A stretch of 64,000 bases of DNA from Actinokineospora iranica (lineage in GTDB: Bacteria; Actinomycetota; Actinomycetes; Mycobacteriales; Pseudonocardiaceae). Positions 24,287 to 34,587 of the stretch are shown piece by piece (the stretch's first letter is position 1; every line of letters starts with the position of its first letter). Location: contig NZ_FMZZ01000005.1 in the NCBI RefSeq assembly GCF_900101685.1, forward strand, positions 186,001 through 250,000, given 5' to 3'. The notes under the pieces are model-generated. The model was not told the DNA's origin. It did not search any database and saw only the letters and a program-made list of their open reading frames with translations. A program made the translations under genes and the position numbers.

Positions 24287-25164
24287 CGGCCCAGGACCAC
24301 GTCGGTGGCCTTGCCCTTGACCGAGAGCAGGCCCGGCTCGACGGTCACCGCGGTCGGGGTGACCTTGAACGGCAGGCCGCCCGGGTCGAGGGTGATCGCG
24401 AACAGCGGCAGCACCTTCGCCTGCAGGGCGGCGGGCAGCTGCGCCGAGGAGGCCGAGTTGCGCAGTTCGAGGCGCTTGGGCGAGACCTCGATGCTGCCCT
24501 CGACCAGGGAGATGATCGAGAACACGCACAGCTCGGTCGACTGGCCCGCGATGTCGGCCGTCCCGCACAGCTTCACGCCCGCGGTGGTGCCCTCCTGGTC
24601 GGCGACCTCGCTGGTGTCCTCCTCGGTTTCGCCGCCCTCGGCGGGCACGGTGTTGACCGTCTGCACGCTGACCGGGTCGACGGTGAGGTTGTTGATCACC
24701 CTGACGACCTCGTTGCTGTTCTGCTGGATGGCGCGGTTGACGTCGGCGGCCTTGACCTTGACCTGGCCCTCGACCTCGCGGACCGGCACCCCGGTGAGCG
24801 ACCCGCTCACCAGCTCCGACAGCGGCGCCTGCACGCCGCGCAGGTCGGCGTGCACCTCGACGTCGCGCAGGGCGTCCTTGACCGGCACCCCCTTGGCGTC
24901 GACGGTGACCAGGTCGTACTCGCCGGAGACGGCCTGGACGAGGAAGGAGAACCCGCCGACCTTCACCGAGGGGTGGTCGCGCAGCCCGAACTGCTGCTGC
25001 GCCCGCTTGGACACCTCGTGCTCGAACACCGCAGCGGCGCCGAAGTCGGCGGCCACCAGCAGGGCGAGCAGCACCACCAGCGTGATGACGAGGCGCCGCA
25101 CGGCCTTGGAGCGGCCCCGCCTCGGGGCCGCCTGCGGCCTTCCGGAGTTCGTCATGGTCGTCAT
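24283..25164 (-). CDS. LmeA-family phospholipid-binding protein (DUF2993)
   Basis: 293 aa from the ATG at 25164; other Met codons at 25155 and 25185 are possible. A basic head, one membrane helix (RLVITLVVLLALLVAAD) and an extracytoplasmic DUF2993 domain (VSKRAQQQFGL, VKVGGFSFLVQAVSGEYD, VEVHADLRGV). In mycobacteria LmeA is needed for mannan elongation of lipomannan. A Glu/Thr-rich insert (EGGETEEDTSEVADQEG) interrupts the domain. Confidence 0.88.
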   Translation of the reverse strand: MTTMTNSGRPQAAPRRGRSKAVRRLVITLVVLLALLVAADFGAAAVFEHEVSKRAQQQFGLRDHPSVKVGGFSFLVQAVSGEYDLVTVDAKGVPVKDALRDVEVHADLRGVQAPLSELVSGSLTGVPVREVEGQVKVKAADVNRAIQQNSNEVVRVINNLTVDPVSVQTVNTVPAEGGETEEDTSEVADQEGTTAGVKLCGTADIAGQSTELCVFSIISLVEGSIEVSPKRLELRNSASSAQLPAALQAKVLPLFAITLDPGGLPFKVTPTAVTVEPGLLSVKGKATDVVLGR

Positions 25165-25185
25165 ACGCCACCCGTCCGTGTTCAC

Positions 25186-25719
25186 AGTCCGTGTTCGGCA
25201 GGCATGGGCGGTCCGCCCGCACTGCCGGTTACTGCCCAGTTACCCGCTTCGCGCGGGGTCCCACCGTCAATGATCCTGGTCCCCGCCCCGCGCCATCGGT
25301 GGGGTAGGCCACCGCGGCTGGCAAGCACACTCAGCGTACGCAGTGCGCCCGGCCGGGGCCGCCGATCTTCACGAAAGTCGAGGTCGCGAAACCCGCTCAC
25401 GTTGCCCCCTGTGGCCATCTTTCGCGGCTTGACTCCCGTGTAACAGGTGTTTCACAAACCATTCCGTGACAGGGTTTGAAAACGCGGCCAGGTGCGCCAA
25501 TCGGCAGGTGGACACTGGATTAACGCAGCCGTAACACGCCGCCCGGGGGTCGCGGGATGCCCAGGTCCCCTGCGTGCATGCGTGTGATGCGGACGTCACG
25601 ACCACGACATTTGCCGAGTACGAGGGTTATTCTCCTGCCAGCCGAAATCGAAACCCCCCGATCGGGGACCGCACCCCAACGACGCGGAGCGGATTCACGC
25701 AAGAGAGAGGCGGACTCGG
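25186..25719. promoter_or_regulatory. Long non-coding region upstream of glnR, with GlnR-box-like site
   Basis: 530 bp without a gene between divergent transcripts. TTAAC-gcagcc-GTAAC at 25520-25535 fits the GlnR half-site pair (gTnAC, 6 nt, GnAAC) in all but one base, about 185 bp before glnR. The stretch around 25440-25640 is AT-richer than its surroundings. I see nothing else firm; a tgacgtc-type palindrome at about 25590 is weak. Confidence 0.4.
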
Positions 25720-26463
25720 ATGAGCCTCGACCTGCTGCTGCTGACCGCCGACCCGGAGCCCGGATCCGTGCTCCCGTCGCTGATGCTTCTCCCGCACACG
25801 GTGCGCACCCAGGCGCCGGAGGTCACCGCCCTGCTTGAGGCGGGTTCCCGCGACGCGGTCGTCGTGGACGCCCGCACCGACCTGGCCGCCGCCAAGAGCC
25901 TGTGCCGCCTGCTCACCAGTGGCGGCGACAGCTGCCCTGTCCTCGCCGTGGTCAACGAGGGTGGCCTGGTGGCCATCAACAGCGACTGGCGCATCGACGA
26001 GATCCTGCTGCCCACCGCGGGCCCGGCCGAGGTCGACGCCCGCCTGCGGCTGCTGACCTCGCGCGGCCCCGCTGGCGTCGCCGCGGACGGCGCGCTGCGC
26101 CTCGGCGAGCTCGTCATCGATGAGGCCACCTACATGGCCCGCCTGCGCGGGCGCCCGCTCGACCTCACCTACAAGGAGTTCGAGCTGCTCAAGTACCTCG
26201 CGCAGCACGCAGGCCGGGTGTTCACCCGGGCGCAGCTGCTGCAGGAGGTGTGGGGTTACGACTTCTTCGGCGGCACCCGCACGGTCGACGTGCACGTCCG
26301 GCGGCTGCGCGCCAAGCTCGGCCCGGAGCACGAGCAGATGATCGGCACCGTGCGCAACGTCGGCTACAAGTTCGTGCAGCCGCCCAAGGCCGGTGGCGCC
26401 CGCCGCGAGGCCGAGTCGATGCCGGAGCCCGACTTGGCCGTCTACCCGGTCGACATTCGGTAA
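25720..26463 (+). CDS. glnR: GlnR-type nitrogen response regulator (OmpR family)
   Basis: 247 aa. The receiver-like domain begins [19 protein letters not shown], with the equivalent Asp in AVVVDART, and contains [19 protein letters not shown], a segment typical of GlnR. The winged-helix output domain has [19 protein letters not shown] and [21 protein letters not shown]. GlnR is an orphan regulator of ammonium assimilation and nitrate use in actinomycetes. No histidine kinase is adjacent, which agrees. A tail after the wing (about 20 aa) is variable. Confidence 0.9.
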   Translation: MSLDLLLLTADPEPGSVLPSLMLLPHTVRTQAPEVTALLEAGSRDAVVVDARTDLAAAKSLCRLLTSGGDSCPVLAVVNEGGLVAINSDWRIDEILLPTAGPAEVDARLRLLTSRGPAGVAADGALRLGELVIDEATYMARLRGRPLDLTYKEFELLKYLAQHAGRVFTRAQLLQEVWGYDFFGGTRTVDVHVRRLRAKLGPEHEQMIGTVRNVGYKFVQPPKAGGARREAESMPEPDLAVYPVDIR

Positions 26464-26470
26464 GTCCGGC

Positions 26471-26551
26471 TAAGACAGCCAGATAGGACAGACAGCCAGA
26501 TAGGACAGACAGCTAGATAGGACAGACAGCTAGATGGGACAGACAGTCAGG
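26471..26551. repeat. Tandem 17-bp repeats between glnR and mshD
   Basis: About five copies of acagacagccagatagg, with one C-to-T change in two copies and a shortened last copy. They fill nearly the entire 102-bp gap between the glnR stop and mshD. AT-richer than the surroundings. Confidence 0.85.
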
Positions 26552-26565
26552 ACGGTCGCAAGAGC

Positions 26566-27486
26566 ATGGCGGTAAGTAACGTCGGCCAAGTGACCGAACT
26601 GACCTGGGTGGCCGACTCCCCGGCCGCCGTCGAGAAGATCCGCCCGCTGCTGCTCGCCGCCCGGACCGCGGACGGCCGACCCGAGGCTCTGCCCGAGGGG
26701 CCGCTGCCCCGCGAGTTCCGCGGCGGCGAGCACCTGCTGGCTGTGGACGGCGACGTGCTCGCAGGCTATGCCCACCTGGACACCGGCGGCGACGCGTTCG
26801 GCCGCCAGGTCGCCGAGGTCGTGGTCCACCCCGACGCCCGCCGCCGCGGCATCGGCTCCGCCCTGGTCGCCGCCGTGCTCGCGCGGGCGGCCGAAGGCGT
26901 GCGGATCTGGGCGCACGGCGAGCACCCCGCCGCCGCCCGCGTCGCCGCCAGGCTCGGCCTCGAACCGGTCCGCGAACTGCTGACGATGCGGCTTGAGTTC
27001 GCAGGCGAGGTCCCGCGTCCGGTCTGGCCCGAGGGCGTGCGGGTCCGCGCGTTCGAGCCGGGGCGCGACGAGGAAGCCCTGGTCGAGGTCAACCGGCGGG
27101 CCTTCGACTGGCATCCCGAGCAGGGGGCGCTGACCGTCGCGGACGTGCTCGCCACCGAGGCCGAGCCCTGGTTCGACCCGGCAGGCCTCTTCCTCGCTGT
27201 CGGCTCTGACGGTCGGATCCTCGGTTTCCACTGGACCAAGGTCCACTCGGACGGCGTCGGTGAGGTGTATGTCGTCGGCGTCGATCCCGCGGCGCAGGGC
27301 GGCGGCCTGGGCAAGGCGCTCACCCTCGTCGGGCTGGCCCACCTGCGGGCGGCAGGCGTCCCCGCGGTGATCCTCTATGTCGAGGCCGACAACAAACCCG
27401 CCATTGCGGTATACAGTCGATTGGGGTTCGTCCGTTCGGCCGCCGACGTTCAGTACGCCGTACGAACACAGCGCGCATCCGGGTGA
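26566..27486 (+). CDS. mshD: Mycothiol synthase (two GNAT domains)
   Basis: 306 aa. It acetylates cysteinyl-glucosaminyl-inositol with acetyl-CoA, the last step of mycothiol synthesis. Two GNAT repeats: VVVHPDARRRGIGSALVAAV in the first half, VVGVDPAAQGGGLGKALTLV in the second, the latter with a typical acetyl-CoA loop. LEVNRRAFDWHPEQG-type and FLAVGSDGRILGFHWTKVH segments are MshD-specific. Separate from the pst operon that follows. Confidence 0.93.
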   Translation: MAVSNVGQVTELTWVADSPAAVEKIRPLLLAARTADGRPEALPEGPLPREFRGGEHLLAVDGDVLAGYAHLDTGGDAFGRQVAEVVVHPDARRRGIGSALVAAVLARAAEGVRIWAHGEHPAAARVAARLGLEPVRELLTMRLEFAGEVPRPVWPEGVRVRAFEPGRDEEALVEVNRRAFDWHPEQGALTVADVLATEAEPWFDPAGLFLAVGSDGRILGFHWTKVHSDGVGEVYVVGVDPAAQGGGLGKALTLVGLAHLRAAGVPAVILYVEADNKPAIAVYSRLGFVRSAADVQYAVRTQRASG

Positions 27487-27564
27487 TCACGGAGAAAAAT
27501 CCCAGGTCACGGGCAGGCCACAGGCGAGCTTCGGCAATGTCGCGGCGTCCATATAGACGGCCTT

Positions 27565-27586
27565 GTTCACTTGCCGTTCACCTCTA
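27565..27586 (+). promoter_or_regulatory. Pho box (two 11-bp direct repeats)
   Basis: GTTCACTTGCC followed directly by GTTCACCTCTA, matching the GTTCACC-type direct repeat units bound by PhoP in streptomycetes. It lies 100 bp upstream of pstS, the expected position for phosphate-starvation activation. Confidence 0.75.
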
Positions 27587-27685
27587 GAAGGGGGTGCGTC
27601 CACCACCGCTGCCTAGCGTCGCCGGCGAGGCGGCTGGCCTGGTGTCACGCCGCGACCTGAGAAGACTCCTGCTGGAGGAATCACT

Positions 27686-28813
27686 GTGATCATCAAGCGG
27701 CCCGCGTCCGTGCTGGGCATCATCGCGGCAGGCGCCCTCGCGCTCTCGGCGTGCGGCAGCGACGCCAACACCCCGGCGGGTGGCAGCTCCTCCGGGGCAG
27801 CCGCGCCCACCAACAGCGCCCCGGTCGAGTGCGGTGGCAAGAAGGCCCTGGTCGCGGAGGGTTCCAGCGCGCAGAAGGGCGCCATCGAGGCGTTCACCGC
27901 CGCCTACGGCGTCAAGTGCCCGGACTACCAGCTCTCCTACACCCCGTCCGGCTCCGGCGCGGGCGTGAAGCAGTTCACCGCGGGCATCGTCGACATCGGC
28001 GGCAGCGACTCGGCGCTGAGCAAGGACAAGGGCGAGGTCGACGCGGCCGCGCAGCGCTGCCAGAGCAACCCGGCGTGGAACCTGCCGCTGGTCTTCGGCC
28101 CGGTCGGCATCGCCTACAAGCTCGACGGCGTCACCGACCTGACCCTGACCCCCGAGGTCACCGCCAAGATCTTCAGCGGCGCGGTCGCCAAGTGGAACGA
28201 CCCGGCCATCACCGCGATCAACAGCGGCGTGAGCCTGCCGGACAAGGCGATCACGGTCATCTACCGCGGCGACGAGTCGGGCACCACCGACAACTTCCAG
28301 AAGTACCTCAAGGCCGCGGGCAAGGGCGCGTGGACCAAGGACGCAGGCAAGAAGTTCAACGGCGGCGTCGGCCAGGGCGCGCAGGGCTCCGCGGGTGTCG
28401 CGGACGCCATCGGCGCCGGTGACGGCACCATCGGCTACATCGAGTGGTCCTACGTCCAGGACAAGAAGCTGTCCGCCGCCAAGATCGACAGCGGTTCCGG
28501 CGCGGTCGCGCTCGGCGCCGAGGGCGCCGCGAACGCGATCAAGTCCGCCACGCTCAAGGGCGAGGGCAACGACCTGGTCATCGACCTCGACGCGCTCTAC
28601 GCCAGCAACACCGCGGGCGCCTACCCGCTGGTGCTCGCGACCTACGAGATCGTCTGCTCCAAGGGCTACGACCCCGACACCGCCAAGGCCGTGAAGGCGT
28701 TCCTCACCGTCGCGGCCACCGACGGCCAGGCCGCGCTCGCCGACGCGGGCTACGTCCCGCTGCCGAACGAGTTCCAGGCGAAGCTGCTGACCGCGATCGC
28801 GGCGATCGCGTAA
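27686..28813 (+). CDS. pstS: Phosphate-binding lipoprotein PstS
   Basis: 375 aa from GTG 27686 with a ctggagga site. Signal sequence with lipobox LSAC (Cys25), then a Ser/Gly/Ala linker. The PBP-like domain has [15 protein letters not shown] for phosphate contacts, [22 protein letters not shown] and [16 protein letters not shown]. It captures phosphate outside the membrane for PstCAB. Confidence 0.96.
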   Translation: MIIKRPASVLGIIAAGALALSACGSDANTPAGGSSSGAAAPTNSAPVECGGKKALVAEGSSAQKGAIEAFTAAYGVKCPDYQLSYTPSGSGAGVKQFTAGIVDIGGSDSALSKDKGEVDAAAQRCQSNPAWNLPLVFGPVGIAYKLDGVTDLTLTPEVTAKIFSGAVAKWNDPAITAINSGVSLPDKAITVIYRGDESGTTDNFQKYLKAAGKGAWTKDAGKKFNGGVGQGAQGSAGVADAIGAGDGTIGYIEWSYVQDKKLSAAKIDSGSGAVALGAEGAANAIKSATLKGEGNDLVIDLDALYASNTAGAYPLVLATYEIVCSKGYDPDTAKAVKAFLTVAATDGQAALADAGYVPLPNEFQAKLLTAIAAIA

Positions 28814-28847
28814 GCGGCACTGGCACACTGCTAGCAGAGATGACGAT

Positions 28848-29951
28848 ATGAGCGATTCCGACATGGTCGGACGCCCCGCGGCCCCCGGTGCGAGCACCGG
28901 CGGGGCGCGGGGCGGCGTTGCGTCCAAGACCGCACCGGAGGCACCGATTTCATCCACCGCGCCGGGCAAGGGTGGCCCTTCCACCAAGAAGACTCCGCCC
29001 GCCGAGCCCACTCCGGCCGCCAAGGTTGTCACCCGACCCGGTGACAAGATCTTCAAGACGTTGACTGTCGGGTCCGGCGTCTTCGTCGTTGCCATGATCG
29101 TGCTGATCGGCGTCTTCCTGCTGATCCAGGCGATCCCGTCGCTGGTCGACAACGACGCGAACTTCCTGTTCAGCAGAGTGTGGGACGCCGAGCCGCCGGA
29201 CCTGGCCTTCGGTGTGCTCGACCTGCTGCTGGTCACCGTGTTCAGCTCGGTGTTCGCGCTGCTCATCGCGATGCCGGTGTCGCTGGGAATCGCGCTGTTC
29301 CTGACCCAGTACGCCCCGCGCAGGCTCGCCCGGCCGTTCGCCTACCTGGTCGACCTGCTCGCCGCGGTCCCGTCGATCATCTACGGCCTCTGGGGCGCCT
29401 ACGTGCTCGCGCCCGCGCTGGCCCCGATCAGCACGTGGCTCAACGAGAACCTCGGCTGGATTCCGCTGTTCGCCACCGGCAGCTCCAACCTGGCCATCGG
29501 CCAGACGATCTTCACCGCGGGAATCGTGCTCGCCGTGATGCTGCTGCCGATCATCACCGCGATCAGCCGCGAGGTGTTCGACCGCACGCCGTCGATGCAG
29601 ATCGAGGGCGCGCTCGCGCTCGGCGCCACCAAGTGGGAGGTCGTGCGCACGACCGTGCTGCCCTTCGGCAAGGCGGGCTACATCAGCGCGTCGATGCTGG
29701 GGCTCGGCCGCGCGCTGGGCGAGACCATCGCCGTGCTGATCATCCTGAGCTCCACCAACCAGAACTTCGGGTTCAGCCTGTTCGACGGCGGCGACACGAT
29801 CGCGTCGAAGATCGCCCGTGCGGCCCAGGAGTTCAACGACCCGCGCGGCGCGGGCGCCTACATCGCCGCTGGCCTCGTGCTGTTCATCCTGACCTTCGTG
29901 GTCAACGCGTTCGCCCGGTCCATCATCGCCGGTCACAAGGAGTACGAATGA
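28848..29951 (+). CDS. pstC: Phosphate ABC transporter permease PstC
   Basis: 367 aa. About 70 residues of Pro/Ala/Thr-rich cytoplasmic extension precede the first helix, longer than usual. Six membrane segments; the EAA loop reads [19 protein letters not shown]. Ends in the ATGA overlap with pstA. RBS before the ATG is weak (gcagagatgacg). Confidence 0.95.
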   Translation: MSDSDMVGRPAAPGASTGGARGGVASKTAPEAPISSTAPGKGGPSTKKTPPAEPTPAAKVVTRPGDKIFKTLTVGSGVFVVAMIVLIGVFLLIQAIPSLVDNDANFLFSRVWDAEPPDLAFGVLDLLLVTVFSSVFALLIAMPVSLGIALFLTQYAPRRLARPFAYLVDLLAAVPSIIYGLWGAYVLAPALAPISTWLNENLGWIPLFATGSSNLAIGQTIFTAGIVLAVMLLPIITAISREVFDRTPSMQIEGALALGATKWEVVRTTVLPFGKAGYISASMLGLGRALGETIAVLIILSSTNQNFGFSLFDGGDTIASKIARAAQEFNDPRGAGAYIAAGLVLFILTFVVNAFARSIIAGHKEYE

Positions 29952-30859
29952 CCACAGCGACTGACCTCGACCGGCCCGCGGCCCCGCCCGCGTTCCAGGA
30001 AGTCAACTCGGCCCGCAGGCTCAAGAACCGGCTGGCCACGATCCTGGTCGGCTTCGCCTTCCTGATCGCCCTGGCGCCGCTGGTGTGGCTGCTGATCACC
30101 GTGCTCGCCAAGGGCTTCGAGCACGTCCTCAACGTCGACTGGTGGCAGAAGTCGCTGGCGGGCCTGACCTCCCGACAGTTCGGCGGCGGCGTCTACCACG
30201 CGATCATCGGCACCCTGTTCCAGGGCCTGATCTGCGCCGTCATCGCCGTGCCGATCGCCATCCTGGTGGCGATCTACCTCGTCGAGTACGGCAAGCGCTC
30301 CCGGCTGGCGAAGGCGGTGACCTTCACCGTCGACATCCTCTCCGGCGTGCCATCGATCGTCGCGGCGCTGTTCATCTACGCGCTGTGGGTCACCACGCTC
30401 GGAATGCCGCGCAGCGCGTTCGCGGTGTCGCTGGCGCTGGTGCTGCTGATGATCCCGGTCGTCGTGCGGACGACCGAGGAACTGCTCAAGATCGTCCCCG
30501 ACGAGTTGCGCGAGGCCGCGTACGCGCTGGGCATCCCCAAGTGGAAGACCATCGTCAAGATCGTCATCCCGACCGCGATGTCCGGCATCATCACCGGCAT
30601 CACCCTGGCCATCGCCCGCGTCATGGGCGAGACCGCGCCGGTGCTCGTCCTGGTCGGCTACACCGTGTTCATCAACTACGACCCGTTCGGCGGCAACATG
30701 TCCTCCCTGCCGCTGCTCATGACCTCCGAGCGGCTCACCACGAACGAGGTGGGCGAGGCCCGGGTCTGGGGAGCCGCGGTCACGCTGATCCTCATCATCA
30801 CCGTGTTCAACCTGCTGGGATCGCTGATCTCACGGCTGACGTCCCTGAAGACCAAGTAA
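29948..30859 (+). CDS. pstA: Phosphate ABC transporter permease PstA
   Basis: 303 aa, ATG overlapping the pstC stop. Hydrophobic helices from residue 30 on, [30 protein letters not shown], and the EAA loop [20 protein letters not shown]. Pairs with PstC to form the channel. Confidence 0.95.
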   Translation: MTTATDLDRPAAPPAFQEVNSARRLKNRLATILVGFAFLIALAPLVWLLITVLAKGFEHVLNVDWWQKSLAGLTSRQFGGGVYHAIIGTLFQGLICAVIAVPIAILVAIYLVEYGKRSRLAKAVTFTVDILSGVPSIVAALFIYALWVTTLGMPRSAFAVSLALVLLMIPVVVRTTEELLKIVPDELREAAYALGIPKWKTIVKIVIPTAMSGIITGITLAIARVMGETAPVLVLVGYTVFINYDPFGGNMSSLPLLMTSERLTTNEVGEARVWGAAVTLILIITVFNLLGSLISRLTSLKTK

Positions 30860-30869
30860 GGCAGCGATC

Positions 30870-31646
30870 ATGGCCAAGCGCATAGATGTGAAGGACCTGA
30901 ACCTGTACTACGGCAAGTTCCACGCCGTGGACAGCGTCTCGCTGGCAGTGCCGCCGCACAGCGTCACCGCGTTCATCGGCCCGTCGGGCTGCGGCAAGTC
31001 GACCGTCCTGCGGTCGCTCAACCGTATGCACGAGGTGATCCCGGGCGCCCGCGCGGAAGGCAAGGTGCTCCTCGACGGCGAGGACGTCTACGCCTCGTCG
31101 GTCGACCCGGTGTCGGTGCGCCGCACCATCGGCATGGTGTTCCAGCGGCCCAACCCGTTCCCGACCATGTCCATCCGCGACAACGTCGTGGCCGGGCTCA
31201 AGCTCGCGGGCGAGCGCGACAAGCGCAAGCTCGACCGGGTCGCCGAGGAGGCCCTGCGCGGCGCCAACCTCTGGGCCGAGGTCAAGGACCGCCTCAACCG
31301 CCCCGGCGGCGGCCTCTCCGGCGGCCAGCAGCAGCGGCTGTGCATCGCCCGGGCCATCGCCGTGCGGCCGGACGTGCTGCTGATGGACGAGCCGTGCTCG
31401 GCGCTGGACCCGATCTCCACCCTGGCGATCGAGGACCTGATCGGCGAGCTCAAGAAGGACTACACGATCGTCATCGTCACCCACAACATGCAGCAGGCCG
31501 CCCGGGTGAGCGACCAGACGGCGTTCTTCAACCTCGCGGGCGTCGGGCAGCCCGGCCGCCTGGTCGAGGTGGACGACACCGAGCGGATCTTTTCCAACCC
31601 CGGCCAGAAGGCGACCGAGGACTACATCTCGGGCCGTTTCGGCTGA
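30870..31646 (+). CDS. pstB: Phosphate ABC transporter ATPase PstB
   Basis: 258 aa, 10 nt after pstA. Walker [11 protein letters not shown]-loop [10 protein letters not shown], signature LSGGQQQR, Walker [14 protein letters not shown], switch His in [13 protein letters not shown]. Energises phosphate uptake. phoU is not in the operon but lies 4 kb away on the other strand. Confidence 0.96.
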   Translation: MAKRIDVKDLNLYYGKFHAVDSVSLAVPPHSVTAFIGPSGCGKSTVLRSLNRMHEVIPGARAEGKVLLDGEDVYASSVDPVSVRRTIGMVFQRPNPFPTMSIRDNVVAGLKLAGERDKRKLDRVAEEALRGANLWAEVKDRLNRPGGGLSGGQQQRLCIARAIAVRPDVLLMDEPCSALDPISTLAIEDLIGELKKDYTIVIVTHNMQQAARVSDQTAFFNLAGVGQPGRLVEVDDTERIFSNPGQKATEDYISGRFG

Positions 31647-31687
31647 GCCATTCGGCTCGGTTCGTCGCCGATCGTCACTGTCAGTTC

Positions 31688-31722
31688 AGGTCCCCCGTGC
31701 GGTTCGCCCGTACGGGGGACCT
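31688..31722. terminator. Hairpin terminator after pstB
   Basis: 11-bp perfect stem aggtcccccgt / acgggggacct with a 13-nt loop, about 40 bp after the pstB stop. No T-run. The following 145 bp to the next gene hold no other signal I can name. Confidence 0.8.
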
Positions 31723-31866
31723 GCGCGTTTCCGGGGAACTTTCGTCTTTCCCATCTCGTCACAGTCAAGGCGAGCGCCGGACCGGATTGGTACGGTGCCC
31801 TTGGCTTGTGTGATTGATGTTGTGTGCGGATGTGGCTTCGGGTGGGCGGACAGACCAGGGGGTGGC

Positions 31867-32253
31867 ATGTACATCGATGAGGGCGGCAACGCGCCATTGA
31901 GCCCGATCGGCAAGGCCATGAGCGACTTCGCGGGGAACGCGGCCGCGGGCAAGTTCGCGGTGAACGAGAAGGGCGGCGAGGCCCTGCTGCGGGCCATCCG
32001 CGAGATGGCCGCCTGGGTCGACTCCGAGCAGGAAAGGCTGCATGTGCTCGAACAGGAGCCGATGCTCGGCAGCAGCAACAACGCCGAGGTCATGAAGCCG
32101 CTGTTGGTGCAGGTCGCGACCGACGACCGGGGCTTCCTGACGCAGCTCAGGCAGTTCCGCGAGTCGCTGATCAAGGCGGAAGAGGGCATCCAGCAGGCCA
32201 TGGCCAACTACGTGCGCACCGACGAGTCCAACGCGGGCACGTTCACCGGCTGA
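31867..32253 (+). CDS. ESX-like small helical protein
   Basis: 128 aa from ATG 31867. It starts MYIDEGGNAPLSPIGKAM, then two long amphipathic helices with the turn EQEPMLGSSNNAEV. The size and two-helix form suit a WXG100-superfamily/PE-like partner, but the WxG motif is absent. It begins a four-gene row that includes a PPE-like protein and EspG, so I infer a type VII secretion substrate or heterodimer partner. Confidence 0.6.
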   Translation: MYIDEGGNAPLSPIGKAMSDFAGNAAAGKFAVNEKGGEALLRAIREMAAWVDSEQERLHVLEQEPMLGSSNNAEVMKPLLVQVATDDRGFLTQLRQFRESLIKAEEGIQQAMANYVRTDESNAGTFTG

Positions 32254-32285
32254 CCGATCCGCTCGAACACGCTAAAAGGGGAACA

Positions 32286-32873
32286 GTGAGGCATTCGCTC
32301 TGGTTGGCTCCGGCACTCGCCGTCGTGATGGCGGGGGGAGCCGCGTGCTCCACCGAGACCCCGGGCAACCCGACCGCGGAGCCGGGCCCGGTCCAGCCGA
32401 GCACAGCCAGCCCCGGGTCATCGACCACGTCGACGCCACCGTCCTCGACCAAGACGTCGGCGAACGGAGCCGACTCGCCCTTGACCGAGGTCAAGCCCTG
32501 CGATCTGCTGCCGGAGTCCGCGTTCGGGTCGCTGGGCATCACCAAGAGCATGGGCGAAGAGAAAATCGGCCCGGCCCGGACATGCTCTTATCGCGTCGAG
32601 AAGGCCAGCATCGCCGACAGCTACAACCTCAGCGTCGCGCTCTTCGACAAGCTGGGGCTCGCCGACGTCGTGGCCTATGGCGAGAAGAAGCCGTTGAAGG
32701 TCAATTCGCGCGACTCCGAACAGAGCCTGCGCGGCGTGGGTGGCGGGTGCGCGATCACCCTGGCCGTGACAGCGAAGTCGCGGGTGGATGTCATGGCGAC
32801 CGGCGGCGACGGCGCGAAGCTGTGCGCGCCCGCGCTGACGGCCGCGCAGCTAGTCGAGCCCCGATTGCCCTGA
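32286..32873 (+). CDS. DUF3558-type lipoprotein
   Basis: 195 aa from GTG 32286. Lipobox GGAAC with Cys21, a Pro/Ser/Thr linker (TSTPPSSTKTS), then a domain with KPCDLLPESAFGSLG, ACSYRVE-like RTCSYRVEKA and a final Cys. DUF3558 lipoproteins often sit beside ESX-associated genes in Pseudonocardiales. Confidence 0.85.
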   Translation: MRHSLWLAPALAVVMAGGAACSTETPGNPTAEPGPVQPSTASPGSSTTSTPPSSTKTSANGADSPLTEVKPCDLLPESAFGSLGITKSMGEEKIGPARTCSYRVEKASIADSYNLSVALFDKLGLADVVAYGEKKPLKVNSRDSEQSLRGVGGGCAITLAVTAKSRVDVMATGGDGAKLCAPALTAAQLVEPRLP

Positions 32874-32895
32874 ACCAAGGGGGAGGTTGAGCCAC

Positions 32896-34581
32896 ATGCC
32901 CGGACCGGTCAGAACCGCGTACACCCCGCACCAAGGGGACCGCGCGACCACCGACGTGTCGAACCCGTCGAGTCGGAACTACGACCCGAGCCACCCGTCG
33001 TACGACCCGACGTACGACTCGGGGAGCCCGGTCTACATCGACCGGACGGGCACCTCCGACACCCGCGGCGACGTCCGCGAGCAGGCTGAGCAGCGCGTCG
33101 ACCAGGAAATCGAGAACGCCCCCTGGTACGAGGTCTGGAAGCAGTTCACCCGCAACAGCGAGATCAGCGAGCAGTACAACCAGGGGATGAACTCCCAGGC
33201 CAACCAGCTCGCACAAGGCCTGGCGATGCGGCCGACGGCCGCGATGCAGTGCTCCAACTACCTCAGCATCGAGCACGGCTCGCTCAAGCCCATGGTGACC
33301 GAGTCGGTCGATCCCGACCAGATCGGCGAGATCGGCGACCTGTACCTCAACGCGGGCAACGCGATGGCCCAGTTCCAGGACACCGTCGCCGCCGCGATCA
33401 ACGACAGCCAGGCCGACTGGCAGGGCTCCGCGGGTGACTCCGCCCGCAGGTTCATGGCCGACATCGGCAACTGGGTCGGCAAGGCTGGGCAGAGCGCGCA
33501 GCTCGCCGGAACGCAGACCGGCATCCAGGCCGAAGCGCTGGCCGAGGCGAAGAACTCGATGCCAGAAGAGGTCCCGTTCGACGCGGACGCGGCCAACCGC
33601 GACCTGATGAACACGACCGACCCGATCGAGTTGATGCGCAAGAACGACCAGTACCAGGCGCAGTACCGGGAAAGCCAGGCCGCGCACGAGGAAGCCGCCC
33701 GGGTCGTCGGCTCCTACGACAGCACGCTGAGCAGCTCGTCGGCCATGCCCGCCTTCGACGCGCCGCCGCAGATGGGCGGCGGCGGCTCCGACGAGGGCGA
33801 CCGCCCCGGCGGCGACGACCGCGTCCAGCGGCCCGGTGACAGCACCGTCGACGTCAACCGCGACGGCGGCACCGGCCGCGACGGCTCGATCGACCAGCAC
33901 CCGCGGCTTCCGCCCGACCGTCCGCCCGTCGCGCCGCCGCCCGGCGGCATCGACACCCACACCGACCCCAATGGCGACTCCGGCGACCAGGGCAGGCGGC
34001 CCCCGGTGACCCCGCTGCCGCACCCGAACCCCGGCGGCAACAACGGCACCGGCCCCGGCGGCTTCGACGGCTCCATCCCCAACCAGCCCGGCGGTGGCGG
34101 CCAGCTTCCCGGTGGCGGCAACCAGCAGGGCGGCCACGCGGGCTTCCCTGGCGGCATCCCGCCGATGGCGGGCGGGATGGGACCCGGCGGCGGTGACACC
34201 GCCCGCGGTGGTCGCGGCGGCTTCGGCGGCGGCGGTGGCCGTGGCGGCTTCGGGCCCGGCGGCGGTTTCGGCGCGGGCGCAGGGGCGGGCGGTAGTGGCG
34301 GTTTCGGCGGCAAGGCCGGACCGATGGGCCCAGGCGTCGGGGCGGGCGCGGGCGCGCTCGCAGCGGAGCACGCGGCCACCGGTGGCCGCGGCGGTGGCCC
34401 GATGGGCGCGGCAGGCGGCCGCGGCGGGGCCGGGATGGGCGCGGGCATGGGCGCCGGTGGCGCCCGCGGCCAGGGCGGCGAGGACGAAGAGCACTCGCGG
34501 CCGTCGTACCTGGTCGAGGCCGACCCGGACGAGGTGTTCGGCACCGACGAGATGACCGCTCCCCCAGTGATCGGCGGCTAA
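32896..34581 (+). CDS. PPE-like / WXG-type protein with long Gly-Pro-rich tail
   Basis: 561 aa from ATG 32896, preceded by ggggagg at good spacing; a TTG at 32887 is too close to that site. The first ~290 residues are polar and helical with DWQGSAGDSARRFM (a WxG turn) around residue 175. The remainder, about 270 residues, is disordered and nearly all Gly, Pro, Asn and Ala (GGNNGTGPGGF, GGRGGFGGGGG). EspG encoded 6 nt downstream is the expected chaperone. Confidence 0.75.
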   Translation: MPGPVRTAYTPHQGDRATTDVSNPSSRNYDPSHPSYDPTYDSGSPVYIDRTGTSDTRGDVREQAEQRVDQEIENAPWYEVWKQFTRNSEISEQYNQGMNSQANQLAQGLAMRPTAAMQCSNYLSIEHGSLKPMVTESVDPDQIGEIGDLYLNAGNAMAQFQDTVAAAINDSQADWQGSAGDSARRFMADIGNWVGKAGQSAQLAGTQTGIQAEALAEAKNSMPEEVPFDADAANRDLMNTTDPIELMRKNDQYQAQYRESQAAHEEAARVVGSYDSTLSSSSAMPAFDAPPQMGGGGSDEGDRPGGDDRVQRPGDSTVDVNRDGGTGRDGSIDQHPRLPPDRPPVAPPPGGIDTHTDPNGDSGDQGRRPPVTPLPHPNPGGNNGTGPGGFDGSIPNQPGGGGQLPGGGNQQGGHAGFPGGIPPMAGGMGPGGGDTARGGRGGFGGGGGRGGFGPGGGFGAGAGAGGSGGFGGKAGPMGPGVGAGAGALAAEHAATGGRGGGPMGAAGGRGGAGMGAGMGAGGARGQGGEDEEHSRPSYLVEADPDEVFGTDEMTAPPVIGG

Positions 34582-34587
34582 CGCCAG

